Assembly (NCBI GenBank): GCA_038045965.1
Contig: JBBSXD010000001.1
Location: forward strand, 86,744-150,743
Origin: ARS1285 sp038045965
GTDB lineage: Archaea > Nanobdellota > Nanobdellia > Pacearchaeales > GW2011-AR1
Length of the DNA: 64,000 bases
Direction of reading: 5' to 3'
The notes beneath the pieces were generated by a model. The model was given only the letters and a program-made list of their open reading frames with translations. It was not told the origin of the DNA and did no database searches. How positions within the stretch are numbered: position 1 is the first letter of the stretch; each line of letters begins with the position of its first letter. Shown here piece by piece: positions 7,994-16,785 of this stretch. Both the position numbers and the translations under genes were made by a program.

Positions 7994-9652
7994 TTATTGC
8001 ACAATAGGTAAAGAAACTTTAACTTCCTCAATTCTTTTGTAAGGTATTGGTTCATTTGTTCCAGGTTTTATAGCTACAAGATCCTGACGAGGATTATGCA
8101 AATTAGCATTCATTCTTGCAATCTGCTCTTTAGTCAATAATTCATTTTTATCTTTCTGAATCTCTGGTTTTCTACTAAAATCTTTCATATGCCCTATTAC
8201 AGATGTAAATCCTTGAATAGAATATCTAATATCTTCCCAGCTTCTTACTCTTTCTTTAATGTGATGCCATATATAACTGGGACTAAGATATATCCAATAA
8301 TTTAATTTACATAATTCTTGTATTTCTTCTGGCATCATTTCAATATTTTTCATTGCTGGTTGATCCATTGCTAATTTTTCATAATCTGTTTTTTCAAATC
8401 TTAGCCATCCTTCTCTAGCTGCTTCTTCATATAAAGGAGTTCCTGGATATGGCATAATAACAGTTGACTGATGAATATCTACTAAACCTGCATTCATTAA
8501 TTCTTTTGCTAGCTTAAAAGTTTCCATCGCATCAGCTTTTGTTTCCCAAGGATAACCTACCATCATAGTAATATGAATAGTTAATCCTGCATCTTTTGCA
8601 TCTTTACAATGCTGGAAAACCTTAGTTACTTCAGTTCCTTTATCTAATTTATCAATAGTTTTCTGGCATCCAGATTCTAATCCAAACTTAAGCAACCTAA
8701 ATCCAGCTTTTTTCATCAGCTTATACATTTCAGCATCTACCCATCCAAATCTCATATTACAAGAGTATAAAACTTTTTCATTATATTTACTATCTATCAT
8801 TAACTGACAAAATTTTTTCAACCAGGGTCCAGGAGGAATAGTTCCAGCGTCATCAAATATTTCTTTTGCTCCAAAATTGTCTACTAAATTTTTTACTTCT
8901 TCAAATGTATTTTCAGGACTTCTTTGTTTATAAGCACCTTTAGGATATAATGCATGATCCCAAACACAGAAAGTACATTTCCCCCATGCACAATCTCTAG
9001 CACTCATTATATAAAACTGAGGTCTGCCTTTCAAATTAAATTCATCTTGATAATTCATATATTTTGTAAGATTTCTATCTGGAAAAGGTGCATCGTCTAA
9101 ACTTTTTTTACTATCTTTATAAAATTCATATCTTCCATTTTCTACAATCTTTCCTTCCTCATTTCTATACCATATTCCATTAGGAGCATTTTTATTTTTC
9201 CCATCATTTAACCAATTAACTAATTCCATAAAAGCAAAATCATAATAACCTCCATTAATAACATAATCCACTTTTGAATTTTCTAATGTTTCTCCAGGAA
9301 GATAACTTACATGATCCCCACAAATTACAATTTTTATATTTGGAAATTTTTCTTTTATATGATTAATTCCTTTCCAATGTATTTTAATAACTGGTGCTTT
9401 TGTCTCAAATAAAAAAATATCTGGCATTTCTTTTTCAAGCATTTTATCATATTCAACCCAATCCATATTTTGGGCAATTGCATCTTCCCATATAACATTA
9501 TACCCATTTTCTTTAGCCATTGTAGCCGCAGTCCCTAAAACTACTGGATACAAAAAAGTAGGCTTATTAAAATATTGAAATTGTCTGTTCTGACTAAGTA
9601 AAGGAGTTCCTAAAGGACTTTGAGTAGGGGGGAAACCAACTAAAACTTTCAT
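7994..9652 (-). CDS. B12-binding radical SAM protein with CX4CX2C motif
   Basis: The 552-residue enzyme has an N-terminal B12-binding-like domain (FLYPVVLGTAATMAKENGYNV; CGDHVSYLPGETL) and a radical SAM domain whose cluster motif is CAWGKCTFC, with Cys221, Cys226 and Cys229. The extra residue between the first two cysteines is seen in a subset of B12 radical SAM families and differs from the two enzymes nearer the window start. Later blocks include FKFGLESGCQ-like and MVGYPWET regions. It is last in a minus-strand cluster with a GT2 enzyme, a flippase-like protein and AglB, which suggests action on an envelope lipid or glycan. The substrate is unknown. Confidence 0.82.
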   Translation of the reverse strand: MKVLVGFPPTQSPLGTPLLSQNRQFQYFNKPTFLYPVVLGTAATMAKENGYNVIWEDAIAQNMDWVEYDKMLEKEMPDIFLFETKAPVIKIHWKGINHIKEKFPNIKIVICGDHVSYLPGETLENSKVDYVINGGYYDFAFMELVNWLNDGKNKNAPNGIWYRNEEGKIVENGRYEFYKDSKKSLDDAPFPDRNLTKYMNYQDEFNLKGRPQFYIMSARDCAWGKCTFCVWDHALYPKGAYKQRSPENTFEEVKNLVDNFGAKEIFDDAGTIPPGPWLKKFCQLMIDSKYNEKVLYSCNMRFGWVDAEMYKLMKKAGFRLLKFGLESGCQKTIDKLDKGTEVTKVFQHCKDAKDAGLTIHITMMVGYPWETKADAMETFKLAKELMNAGLVDIHQSTVIMPYPGTPLYEEAAREGWLRFEKTDYEKLAMDQPAMKNIEMMPEEIQELCKLNYWIYLSPSYIWHHIKERVRSWEDIRYSIQGFTSVIGHMKDFSRKPEIQKDKNELLTKEQIARMNANLHNPRQDLVAIKPGTNEPIPYKRIEEVKVSLPIVQ

Positions 9653-9754
9653 TTTAAATCTCTCTTTTCATCTTTAATATTTTAATTTATGATTATCTAA
9701 AATCAAATAAATTGTCTTTAAATATTTTTGTATCATTTAACTATTGTTAATTTT

Positions 9755-9916
9755 TCAATAACTTCCTCTAAAAGCTCTATCTGTAAACATCCCCATAGCG
9801 AATCCAGCAATTCCTATCAAGAATGATAATCTCCAAGGTAAATTCCAATTAAATAAAGCTATAAAAAAAACTGTTAAAAATCCAAGTGTTGATAATATAT
9901 GTTTAGGAAATGCCAT
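9755..9916 (-). CDS. Small two-TM membrane protein
   Basis: A 53-codon ORF begins MAFPKHILSTLG and encodes two short hydrophobic segments (about residues 9-21 and 31-43) separated by NWNLPWR, with a polar tail TDRAFRGSY. It starts at ATG 9916, 60 nt after the YdjM-like gene on the same strand, and lies in a stretch otherwise empty of genes. The length, start and hydrophobicity pattern support a real small membrane protein; no family is recognised. Confidence 0.55.
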   Translation of the reverse strand: MAFPKHILSTLGFLTVFFIALFNWNLPWRLSFLIGIAGFAMGMFTDRAFRGSY

Positions 9917-9976
9917 AATAAAAAAATAAAGTCATACTATAAAAACATTTTCTATAAAATTTATAACCAATTGGTA

Positions 9977-10501
9977 CTAAAAATAATCATAAATCTTTAA
10001 TTTGAATTGAAGCCACAAAATCCAGAAAAATAATAGAAAAGCATCAAGGGTAGGAAGAATCAACTCCCGCAAATATGATGGAAATTTACTGACCAATTCT
10101 AATCCTATTTCATAATTTGAAAAAGGATAAAATACTCTTATAGTATCAACAAATATAAAATCTAATATTAAGTGAGTTAAACTTCCGAAAGCAAATATAA
10201 AAAAAATAAAACTAATAAAACTAATATTCATATGTCTTTTATTAAACTCTTTATATCTAAGATTTATAATATAAGCTAATAATCCTAAAATAAAAAATGT
10301 TAATGGTACAAAAATAGAATGTAAAAAGTATCTTTCTTTAAAACTCAATAAAAATAAATATTCTAAATCAGGAAAAACTGATGCTAAAGCTCCCACTAAA
10401 ATATAATATCTAGGAAATTTCTTGTTATTCTTAAGATAATAATCTCTAAATAATTCTAAAGCAATTATTGTAACAAGAACGTGTGTAGTTGTGTATGGCA
10501 T
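9977..10501 (-). CDS. YdjM/DUF457-like membrane-bound metal-dependent hydrolase
   Basis: This 174-residue multi-pass membrane protein has the family's metal-ligand pattern: TTTHVLV at the N-terminus, then FPDLEYLF, a central FLHSIFVP, and GSLTHLILDFI. These match the His/Asp-containing signatures of the YdjM (DUF457, LexA-regulated in bacteria) family. About five hydrophobic segments are visible. The substrate is unknown; the family is related to membrane phospholipase-type hydrolases. It lies 42 nt downstream of the GT2 gene within the surface-glycan cluster. Confidence 0.7.
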   Translation of the reverse strand: MPYTTTHVLVTIIALELFRDYYLKNNKKFPRYYILVGALASVFPDLEYLFLLSFKERYFLHSIFVPLTFFILGLLAYIINLRYKEFNKRHMNISFISFIFFIFAFGSLTHLILDFIFVDTIRVFYPFSNYEIGLELVSKFPSYLRELILPTLDAFLLFFWILWLQFKLKIYDYF

Positions 10502-10543
10502 TGTATCTCTTTTATAAAATAGAAATAATATTATATTATAAAT

Positions 10544-11551
10544 TTATCTGCTATTCCATGCAACTTTTTCATTTTTTTCAGGAGATGTTATAATTCCTTT
10601 TAACCACCCAAAACCATAAGCAAAATGAGTTAAAATACTTGTAGCAAATACCACTAAACTCATAATGAAACTTTCTTTTAAACTGGAAAGAAAAATTAAT
10701 ATTAAATAAATAAAAATCCCAGCAAGAAAAATTTTTTCCGAGAAATATATTTTATTTTTTGTTGTCTCTAAAATAGATAAGCCAGTTATACTAGAATAAT
10801 CAAAAGATAATAAAATTCCAAATATGACCAACAAACTAAAAATGCTTAATAAAGAATAATATAATTTATCTATAGAGAATTCTTTTTTAGTGAGCCATGC
10901 AATATCTCTTCCATAAATATACATTTGTTTAATATGCTTTGATATTTTATCTCTTCTATGATGATAAACAACAACATCGCTAGCATATAATATATCATAT
11001 CCTTTTTTAGAAATATCAAAACAATATTTAGAATCTTCTGCAGTTAAAAAATTAGAGTCATATTCTATATCTAAATCTCTTGATATATAATTACAGCTTG
11101 GGAGTTCTTTACATTTTTTATTTTTAGTAATCTTATATCTAATAAAGGCATTCCCAGAAATAAGAAAATTACTTAAAACATGCCCTGAAACTTTCTCAGC
11201 AAAATTTGCATCTTCAGGAGTTAAGTTAGGACCTCCAACTAATCCTATTTTATCATTATCAAAATATTTTATAGCATTTTTTAACCAATCTTTTCTAGGA
11301 TATGCATCATCATCAATAAAAGCAAAAAAATCTCCAATAGCCAATTTCATTCCTATATTTCTTTTAAGCGCAGGTTTAACTTTTCCAGTTTCAATTATTT
11401 TAAGATTTTTGTTTTTAGATTTCTTATCACAATAATCAGGCAGAACTAAAATTTCAAAATCTTCATAGTCTAATTCCAAACATTTCTTTATACATTTTAA
11501 AGTTTGATTATTTATGCTTATGCAAGGGATTATGATACTGACTTTTCTCAT
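10544..11551 (-). CDS. Membrane-associated family 2 glycosyltransferase
   Basis: The N-terminal 230 residues form a GT-A fold: KVSIIIPCISINNQ, LKRNIGMKLAIGDFFAFIDDDAYP (the DDD triplet being the nucleotide-sugar/metal site), GLVGGPNLTP, and an LTAEDSKYCF acceptor-side motif with a catalytic-type Asp. Three C-terminal hydrophobic segments anchor it to the membrane. It likely extends a polyprenyl-linked oligosaccharide on the cytoplasmic face. It sits between the flippase-like gene (59 nt upstream) and the YdjM-like gene, consistent with the N-glycan assembly cluster. The sugar specificity cannot be read from the sequence. Confidence 0.85.
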   Translation of the reverse strand: MRKVSIIIPCISINNQTLKCIKKCLELDYEDFEILVLPDYCDKKSKNKNLKIIETGKVKPALKRNIGMKLAIGDFFAFIDDDAYPRKDWLKNAIKYFDNDKIGLVGGPNLTPEDANFAEKVSGHVLSNFLISGNAFIRYKITKNKKCKELPSCNYISRDLDIEYDSNFLTAEDSKYCFDISKKGYDILYASDVVVYHHRRDKISKHIKQMYIYGRDIAWLTKKEFSIDKLYYSLLSIFSLLVIFGILLSFDYSSITGLSILETTKNKIYFSEKIFLAGIFIYLILIFLSSLKESFIMSLVVFATSILTHFAYGFGWLKGIITSPEKNEKVAWNSR

Positions 11552-11610
11552 TTTAATTATTTCATTAGAATTAGATTATTTATGAATATTATTATCTAAA
11601 AATATATACT

Positions 11611-12555
11611 TCACTCCAACCTTTTTTTAAATGCAAACCTAGCCCCTATAATAGCAGGAATTATTCCTGCTATAAATAATCCAATTAAAGACATAGAAAA
11701 AACTTTTGCCGATGCTATATCAAATAATCCAAAAAGACTAATTAAACTAGCTTCTCTCGTTCCTAATCCAGCAACACTTATTGGAATCAAAGAAACCAAT
11801 GTAGCTAAAGGCATTATAGAAACATAATAAATAAAACTTAAATTAATTCCTAATGATAAACCTATAAAATAAACTACAAGATAATTAACAAACCAATTTA
11901 AAGAATTCAATATAAAAAATAATATAAAATATCTTTTTTTTGGAACATGATCATAAAAAGATTCAAAATTACTTTTTGCTTGGCTTCTAAGATTTTCTGG
12001 AATCAATCTCTTATAAAACATTCTTAAAACTATCTTTCCTCTTTCTTTTTTGATAAAGAATAAAGTTGAAGATATGAATAAGAAAAATAATATAATAAAA
12101 AAACTTATAGGCAAGTTTAATCTATTTCTAAAATTATAAGAAAAGATTATTGCAATAAAAAGCAAGGAGCTTAAATCCATTATTTTATCTATAACAAAAT
12201 TAAAGAATCCTTTTCCAAAATGATCTTCAGTATATTTTTTAAGATATTCTGCTCTTATTACCGCCCCTAATTTAGATGGAGTAATAAAACCATAATAATT
12301 ATCTATCATATTTATTTTTAAAGCTTCTTTAAATGGAATTTTAATATTCTGAAATCTAGCTATACTAAACCATTTAGTCGTCTCTGTTATCATCATCAAA
12401 AAAGTTATTATAACTGCTAGGATCAAAAAATAAATATTTGTATTTTTAATTTCTATTAAAATATTAGTTATATTCACTTTAAACAGAATATAAACAAATA
12501 GCCCTATACCTATTACAGGCAAATATTTTTTCCATTTTTTAAAATAAGAAATCAT
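11611..12555 (-). CDS. Lysylphosphatidylglycerol synthase TM-domain/AglD-type flippase-like protein
   Basis: This 314-residue protein has about eight membrane segments and typical UPF0104 features: KINMIDNYYGFITPSKLGAVIRAEYLKKY near the first third, and a late PLATLVSLIPISVAGLGTREASLISLF block. The family covers the membrane part of MprF and archaeal proteins next to glycosylation genes; several are proposed lipid or glycolipid flippases. I chose ATG 12555, one base after the stop of the upstream GPT-like gene, over a TTG at 12564. The tight coupling with the phosphosugar transferase supports handling of a lipid-linked sugar. Confidence 0.75.
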   Translation of the reverse strand: MISYFKKWKKYLPVIGIGLFVYILFKVNITNILIEIKNTNIYFLILAVIITFLMMITETTKWFSIARFQNIKIPFKEALKINMIDNYYGFITPSKLGAVIRAEYLKKYTEDHFGKGFFNFVIDKIMDLSSLLFIAIIFSYNFRNRLNLPISFFIILFFLFISSTLFFIKKERGKIVLRMFYKRLIPENLRSQAKSNFESFYDHVPKKRYFILFFILNSLNWFVNYLVVYFIGLSLGINLSFIYYVSIMPLATLVSLIPISVAGLGTREASLISLFGLFDIASAKVFSMSLIGLFIAGIIPAIIGARFAFKKRLE

Positions 12556-12556
12556 T

Positions 12557-13570
12557 TTAAACAATTAAATTATTTTTAAATATAAATAATGCTAAAAAAC
12601 AAATTAATATCTGAAATAAAAATATTAAATATACTACCTCTTTTTCATAAACTTTATTTTTAAATTTTTTTAATATTTTTAAAGAAAGATGAGTCATTCC
12701 ATAAATTTTTCCATAAGGTAAATCTAAACTTCCATTTTCATTTATCTTTCCAAATGATTGCTTAGTTAAATTCCCTCTTAATTTCAAGAAAGTTTCAATT
12801 ATATAAGGTATAAACATAAAAACTGCAATTTTTTCAAAATTTCCTAAAATAGCCATGCTTGCTATTAAAGCCCCTATAGCATAAGTTAAAATATCTCCAG
12901 GAAAGACTTTTGCAGGAAATTTATTATAAAAATAAAAAACTATTAAACTAGCTACCATACATAATCCAACTACACTTAACCAAGAGTTTCCAGTTTTATA
13001 AGCAACAAAAGACAAGAAACTTAATATTATTATTCCTTGTCCACTTTCTACTCCATTAAATCCAGCCAAAAAATTATAAGTGGTAGTAGCTCCAGCAATT
13101 CCTATTGGTATTAATAAGAGAGGATAATAAAAACCTAAATCAACAATTCCAAGAAAAGGAATATTTATTATTTTTGAACCAGCATTAATAACAACTAAAG
13201 GAATTGAGGCCATAAATGCTAAAAATAATCTAAATCTTATAGATAATCCTCTAAAAGTCCAACCCAATACATCATCAACGAATCCAACTAAAGCTAATAT
13301 TAATATAACTGCTAATAAAGCAAATATTTTAGTAATTTCTCCATTTTCTCCTAGAATAAAAGTTTTAAGTGCAATATAGCTCAAGACACCTATGACAAAA
13401 CTTATTACTACAATTATTCCTCCAGAAGCTGCAACATTTTTATTTCTGACTATTTTATTCATATCTTCCCACAAAAAACCAACCTCTTCGCATTTTTTTA
13501 TCCATTTAGGCAAAGTATAAAAAGTTAAAATAAAACTTAATAATATTGGTATTAATAATATATTTGTCAT
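12557..13570 (-). CDS. Polyprenyl-phosphate N-acetylhexosamine-1-phosphate transferase (GPT/AglH-like)
   Basis: This 337-residue, roughly ten-TM protein belongs to glycosyltransferase family 4. Visible signatures are LVGFVDDVLGW (the DD metal-binding loop, about residue 96), TTYNFLAGFNGVESGQG (NxxxGxNGxExGxG, typical of eukaryotic Alg7 and archaeal AglH) and FPAKVFPGDILTY. It would transfer a HexNAc-1-phosphate from a UDP-sugar to dolichyl phosphate, the first committed step of N-glycan synthesis. It lies 35 nt after aglB and one base before the flippase-like start codon. Confidence 0.88.
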   Translation of the reverse strand: MTNILLIPILLSFILTFYTLPKWIKKCEEVGFLWEDMNKIVRNKNVAASGGIIVVISFVIGVLSYIALKTFILGENGEITKIFALLAVILILALVGFVDDVLGWTFRGLSIRFRLFLAFMASIPLVVINAGSKIINIPFLGIVDLGFYYPLLLIPIGIAGATTTYNFLAGFNGVESGQGIIILSFLSFVAYKTGNSWLSVVGLCMVASLIVFYFYNKFPAKVFPGDILTYAIGALIASMAILGNFEKIAVFMFIPYIIETFLKLRGNLTKQSFGKINENGSLDLPYGKIYGMTHLSLKILKKFKNKVYEKEVVYLIFLFQILICFLALFIFKNNLIV

Positions 13571-13605
13571 TTATTAACTAAAATTTTTTAGTTTTTAAAT
13601 TTATT

Positions 13606-16341
13606 TTACAAAAGCCAATCCAAGTATTTAGTCTCATCTCTGTCAATATACTCTGGTTTTATTTTTTCTTTTCCAGTATATTCAATTTTCCATATTTTTA
13701 TAGGTCCCAATATCCCATTATAATATACAAATTCAGGAAGAGGAAGCCCCTGAGAATTTAAATCTTTTACTATTAAAGCAGATTCTACATGAGCTAATTT
13801 AAAATTAGGAAATTTACCAAGTGCATTATCCAAAATATAAACTTGTGCGAGCATTCCTCTCATTAATCTAGGAGAAAGGAACATAGCCGCTCCTTTTTCA
13901 TTTACTTGAACTCCACCATTATTCACATTAAGTCTTGGAAATACATATACTGTAGCTTCAATACCATTTCCAAAATCAGCCAGATTATTATTTATATATA
14001 AATATCTTAATTTAAGATCATATTGTTGTCCTTGATAAACTACTATCACATAAGGTTGCTGATAAATTTTTTTATTATTGTCTGCTGGAATTATTATTGC
14101 TCCTACACCCGCAGAATTAGCAGGAAGTAAAATTTTTTTTCCGTCTTGTTCTATTATCCAATCTTCATCTAAGAACGTTCCACCAGAATAAACATAAAGA
14201 GTTTGATTACTAGTCTCTTTTGTTTGTTTGTCATCTAATAAATAAGTGCTTATATAAGAAAACCTATCAAAATTTTTATCACTTCCTATGCTTGAAAAAG
14301 CAGTATATTTTCCTATATCACTAGAGTCTATTAAAAAATAACTAACATTATGATTATATAATACTTCTAAAGCATCATTTTGATTATCTCCAGTTAAAAC
14401 ATATCTTCCTACTAAATAATTCCAATAAGTAATTGCATTTCCTCCATCAACCATTGTAGCTCTTTTTCCTATACTCTGAACCCAATAACCATAATCCCAC
14501 CAATGAGAAAAAACAGCATTTTCTGGAGTATTATCTCTTACCCATTCCATAGCTTTTTGCCATTGAATATTATATGCAGAAGGAACAAAATTATAAGATT
14601 GAATAGTAATATCTTGATAAAAATTATAAAAAGTATAAAAACTTGCAACTAAAATTAATATAGCAAATATCCCCACAAAAATTTTTAACATTTCTTCTTT
14701 AGTTTTAAAATATTTATCAACTATTTCTACAATTATGAATCCAACAAATATAGAAGCAACAGGTCCTAAAACCATAATTAATCTTACAGCTCCCCTTACT
14801 GTAAACAAGCTTACAATAAACAAGGAAAATAACAATAGATATTCATATCTAATCTCACTAAAACTATTATCTCCTTTTTTATAATAAATAATATAATATT
14901 TTATAACCAAAAATAAGAAGACTAATAGAGATAGATAATAAAAAGATTTACTAATTAAATTTTCTCCATTGAATAGACTGCTATCTGAATACCTTGAATA
15001 TATTATTCCTGATATAAAAAACACATAACCTGCTGTTAAAATCCAAGTATCATTATTTTTAATTATGTTAAGAGTTTTTTTAAATAATACTATAGATCCA
15101 ATCAAAAATAATGAAAACATTAAAGGAATATTTTTAAAATATGGACCAAAACTACCACTCCATTCCTGAAAATTAGGTTGTTTATTTTCAGCTACGGTAA
15201 TATTCCATCTTCCAAATATTGGTTTAAAAATAGTCTGATGGACAGCTTTTATTTTCTGAACTATAAAATCTGGGCCTATAAAAACTGCTACAAGAATTAA
15301 CAATACTATTATAGCAATTATAAAACTTAAAATTGTTTTGGGTAATTTACTTTCTTTAATATAATAAAAATCTTTAATTTTTGTACCTAAAATAACATAA
15401 TGTACTATTATTACAAAAAGAACAAAAACAGCACTTCCAGAAGATAAAGAAGTTAGACTAGTAAAAATTTTATATTTATTAGAAAAATAAACCATTATAA
15501 AAATTGAACTTACTATCCATGACAAATAAACAAAAAATTTATTTTTATTAAATTTATTTAATATGAACGCAGATAAACTGGCTAAAGCAATAGGAATAAA
15601 TGCATAAATTACTCCTCCCCAAACTAAAGCCATTAAGCCAGTAGATATTCCAGAAGTCAATCCGAAAAAAATACTATTCTTAAATTTTTCTGTTTTCCAT
15701 CCTTTTAGGAAAAAATACAACGATAAGAATAAAAAGAAAAAAGCGGCACTTTCTTTTTCAGGAATTCCTGCAACAGTCCTAGGTAGAAATACTGGAATTA
15801 CTATCATAAAAAATGTAGATATAATAGCTATAATGCTAGCTTTAAAATTTTCCTCATTTTTTATCAAAAATAATTCTCTTACAAATAAAAAAAAACTTAT
15901 TATAGTGAATGCAAACATTAAAACGGGAAAAAGTGATCCACTAAATTCTATAGGGTAATTACCAAAAATATTTATTATTTTATGAGTATAAACTATCATA
16001 TAAGGTAATAACTGACTTTCTATAGAATTATCAAATCCTAGTGGTACGTTTCTCATATTATCTATTTCTGGCAATTTTCCTTCATTGATTATTTTTTCAG
16101 CATTTCTCAAAAAAAGCCAAGGGTCCAGGTCAGGCCCTAAAGTCCAATTTTTTGTACTAACATCGTACAATCCAGGATTTCCTCCATGATCAGTCATTGG
16201 TAAAAATCTTATATAAATTCCTAATATAACTGCTATTATTAAAAGAATTATAACTAATCCATTTTTATTTTTAATAAAACTAAAAAATCTGTCTTTACGT
16301 CTCTTAATATCAATATTTTCTATTTCACCAGTTTCATTCAT
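13606..16341 (-). CDS. aglB: Oligosaccharyltransferase AglB (STT3)
   Basis: The 911-residue protein transfers the lipid-linked oligosaccharide to asparagine of secreted proteins. About 13 hydrophobic segments fill residues 30-575, followed by an external domain. The hallmark WWDYG motif is at residues 614-618 (HWWDYGYWVQ). An N-terminal acidic loop carries LGPDLDPWLFLRNAEKI near residue 70, and a second catalytic loop reads AGIPEKESAAF. A TMVDGGN block follows WWDYG as in other AglB proteins. The start ATG 16341 gives a basic cytoplasmic tail before TM1. It is central to the cluster; the S-layer and other surface proteins encoded from 50 kb onward are plausible targets. Confidence 0.95.
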   Translation of the reverse strand: MNETGEIENIDIKRRKDRFFSFIKNKNGLVIILLIIAVILGIYIRFLPMTDHGGNPGLYDVSTKNWTLGPDLDPWLFLRNAEKIINEGKLPEIDNMRNVPLGFDNSIESQLLPYMIVYTHKIINIFGNYPIEFSGSLFPVLMFAFTIISFFLFVRELFLIKNEENFKASIIAIISTFFMIVIPVFLPRTVAGIPEKESAAFFFLFLSLYFFLKGWKTEKFKNSIFFGLTSGISTGLMALVWGGVIYAFIPIALASLSAFILNKFNKNKFFVYLSWIVSSIFIMVYFSNKYKIFTSLTSLSSGSAVFVLFVIIVHYVILGTKIKDFYYIKESKLPKTILSFIIAIIVLLILVAVFIGPDFIVQKIKAVHQTIFKPIFGRWNITVAENKQPNFQEWSGSFGPYFKNIPLMFSLFLIGSIVLFKKTLNIIKNNDTWILTAGYVFFISGIIYSRYSDSSLFNGENLISKSFYYLSLLVFLFLVIKYYIIYYKKGDNSFSEIRYEYLLLFSLFIVSLFTVRGAVRLIMVLGPVASIFVGFIIVEIVDKYFKTKEEMLKIFVGIFAILILVASFYTFYNFYQDITIQSYNFVPSAYNIQWQKAMEWVRDNTPENAVFSHWWDYGYWVQSIGKRATMVDGGNAITYWNYLVGRYVLTGDNQNDALEVLYNHNVSYFLIDSSDIGKYTAFSSIGSDKNFDRFSYISTYLLDDKQTKETSNQTLYVYSGGTFLDEDWIIEQDGKKILLPANSAGVGAIIIPADNNKKIYQQPYVIVVYQGQQYDLKLRYLYINNNLADFGNGIEATVYVFPRLNVNNGGVQVNEKGAAMFLSPRLMRGMLAQVYILDNALGKFPNFKLAHVESALIVKDLNSQGLPLPEFVYYNGILGPIKIWKIEYTGKEKIKPEYIDRDETKYLDWLL

Positions 16342-16433
16342 TCATTTATCTAATATAAGATGTTTTTAAATTTATAGTAATAAAAAAACAATAGTATACT
16401 ACCATCGTTTCAAACAAAATTTTTTATAATATA

Positions 16434-16577
16434 TTAACCAAAAAAGTTATCTACTTCATCTAATAATTCATGAGCAGATTTTACTTTTTCTATATTTTTA
16501 TTTCCGCAGAAATCACATTCTAAAGATTTTTTTGCCTCAGAAATGTAATTGCAGTTTGTACAAATATATTTTATCAT
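16434..16577 (-). CDS. Small zinc-ribbon protein
   Basis: A 47-residue ORF starts at ATG 16577. It has two CX2C knuckles (CTNC at residues 6-9, CDFC at 21-24) separated by 11 residues, then an acidic helix ending ELLDEVDNFFG. It is likely a rubredoxin-like or RNA/protein-binding zinc ribbon. When the duplicated scaffold ends are merged, its ATG falls two bases after the TAA of the SpoIIM-like gene, so the two would be translationally coupled. Its own start codon lies on the edge of the duplicated 55 nt. The function is unknown. Confidence 0.65.
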   Translation of the reverse strand: MIKYICTNCNYISEAKKSLECDFCGNKNIEKVKSAHELLDEVDNFFG

Positions 16578-16630
16578 GTTAAAACAAAGCAGGAGTTATA
16601 AAAACTTCAATTAAAGAGGCTATAAATAAA
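16576..16630. repeat. Left copy of 55-nt scaffold-end duplication
   Basis: These 55 bases, directly before the N run, are identical to 16731-16785 directly after it. An exact duplication that touches both edges of a gap is what remains when two assembly-graph contigs overlapping by one k-mer (55 fits a common k) are joined with Ns instead of merged. It is not a biological repeat. Confidence 0.9.
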
Positions 16631-16730
16631 NNNNNNNNNNNNNNNNNNNNNNNNNNNNNNNNNNNNNNNNNNNNNNNNNNNNNNNNNNNNNNNNNNNNNN
16701 NNNNNNNNNNNNNNNNNNNNNNNNNNNNNN
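16631..16730. other. Scaffold gap placeholder (100 N)
   Basis: Exactly 100 N characters, the usual unknown-size gap convention. The flanks share a 55-nt identical end, so the true distance is probably zero and the sequence should be collapsed by 155 bases. Confidence 0.97.
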
Positions 16731-16785
16731 ATGTTAAAACAAAGCAGGAGTTATAAAAACTTCAATTAAAGAGGCTATAAATAAA
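16731..16785. repeat. Right copy of 55-nt scaffold-end duplication
   Basis: Identical to 16576-16630. This copy carries the 3' end of the SpoIIM-like gene. Merging the copies joins that gene directly to the zinc-ribbon gene. Confidence 0.9.
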
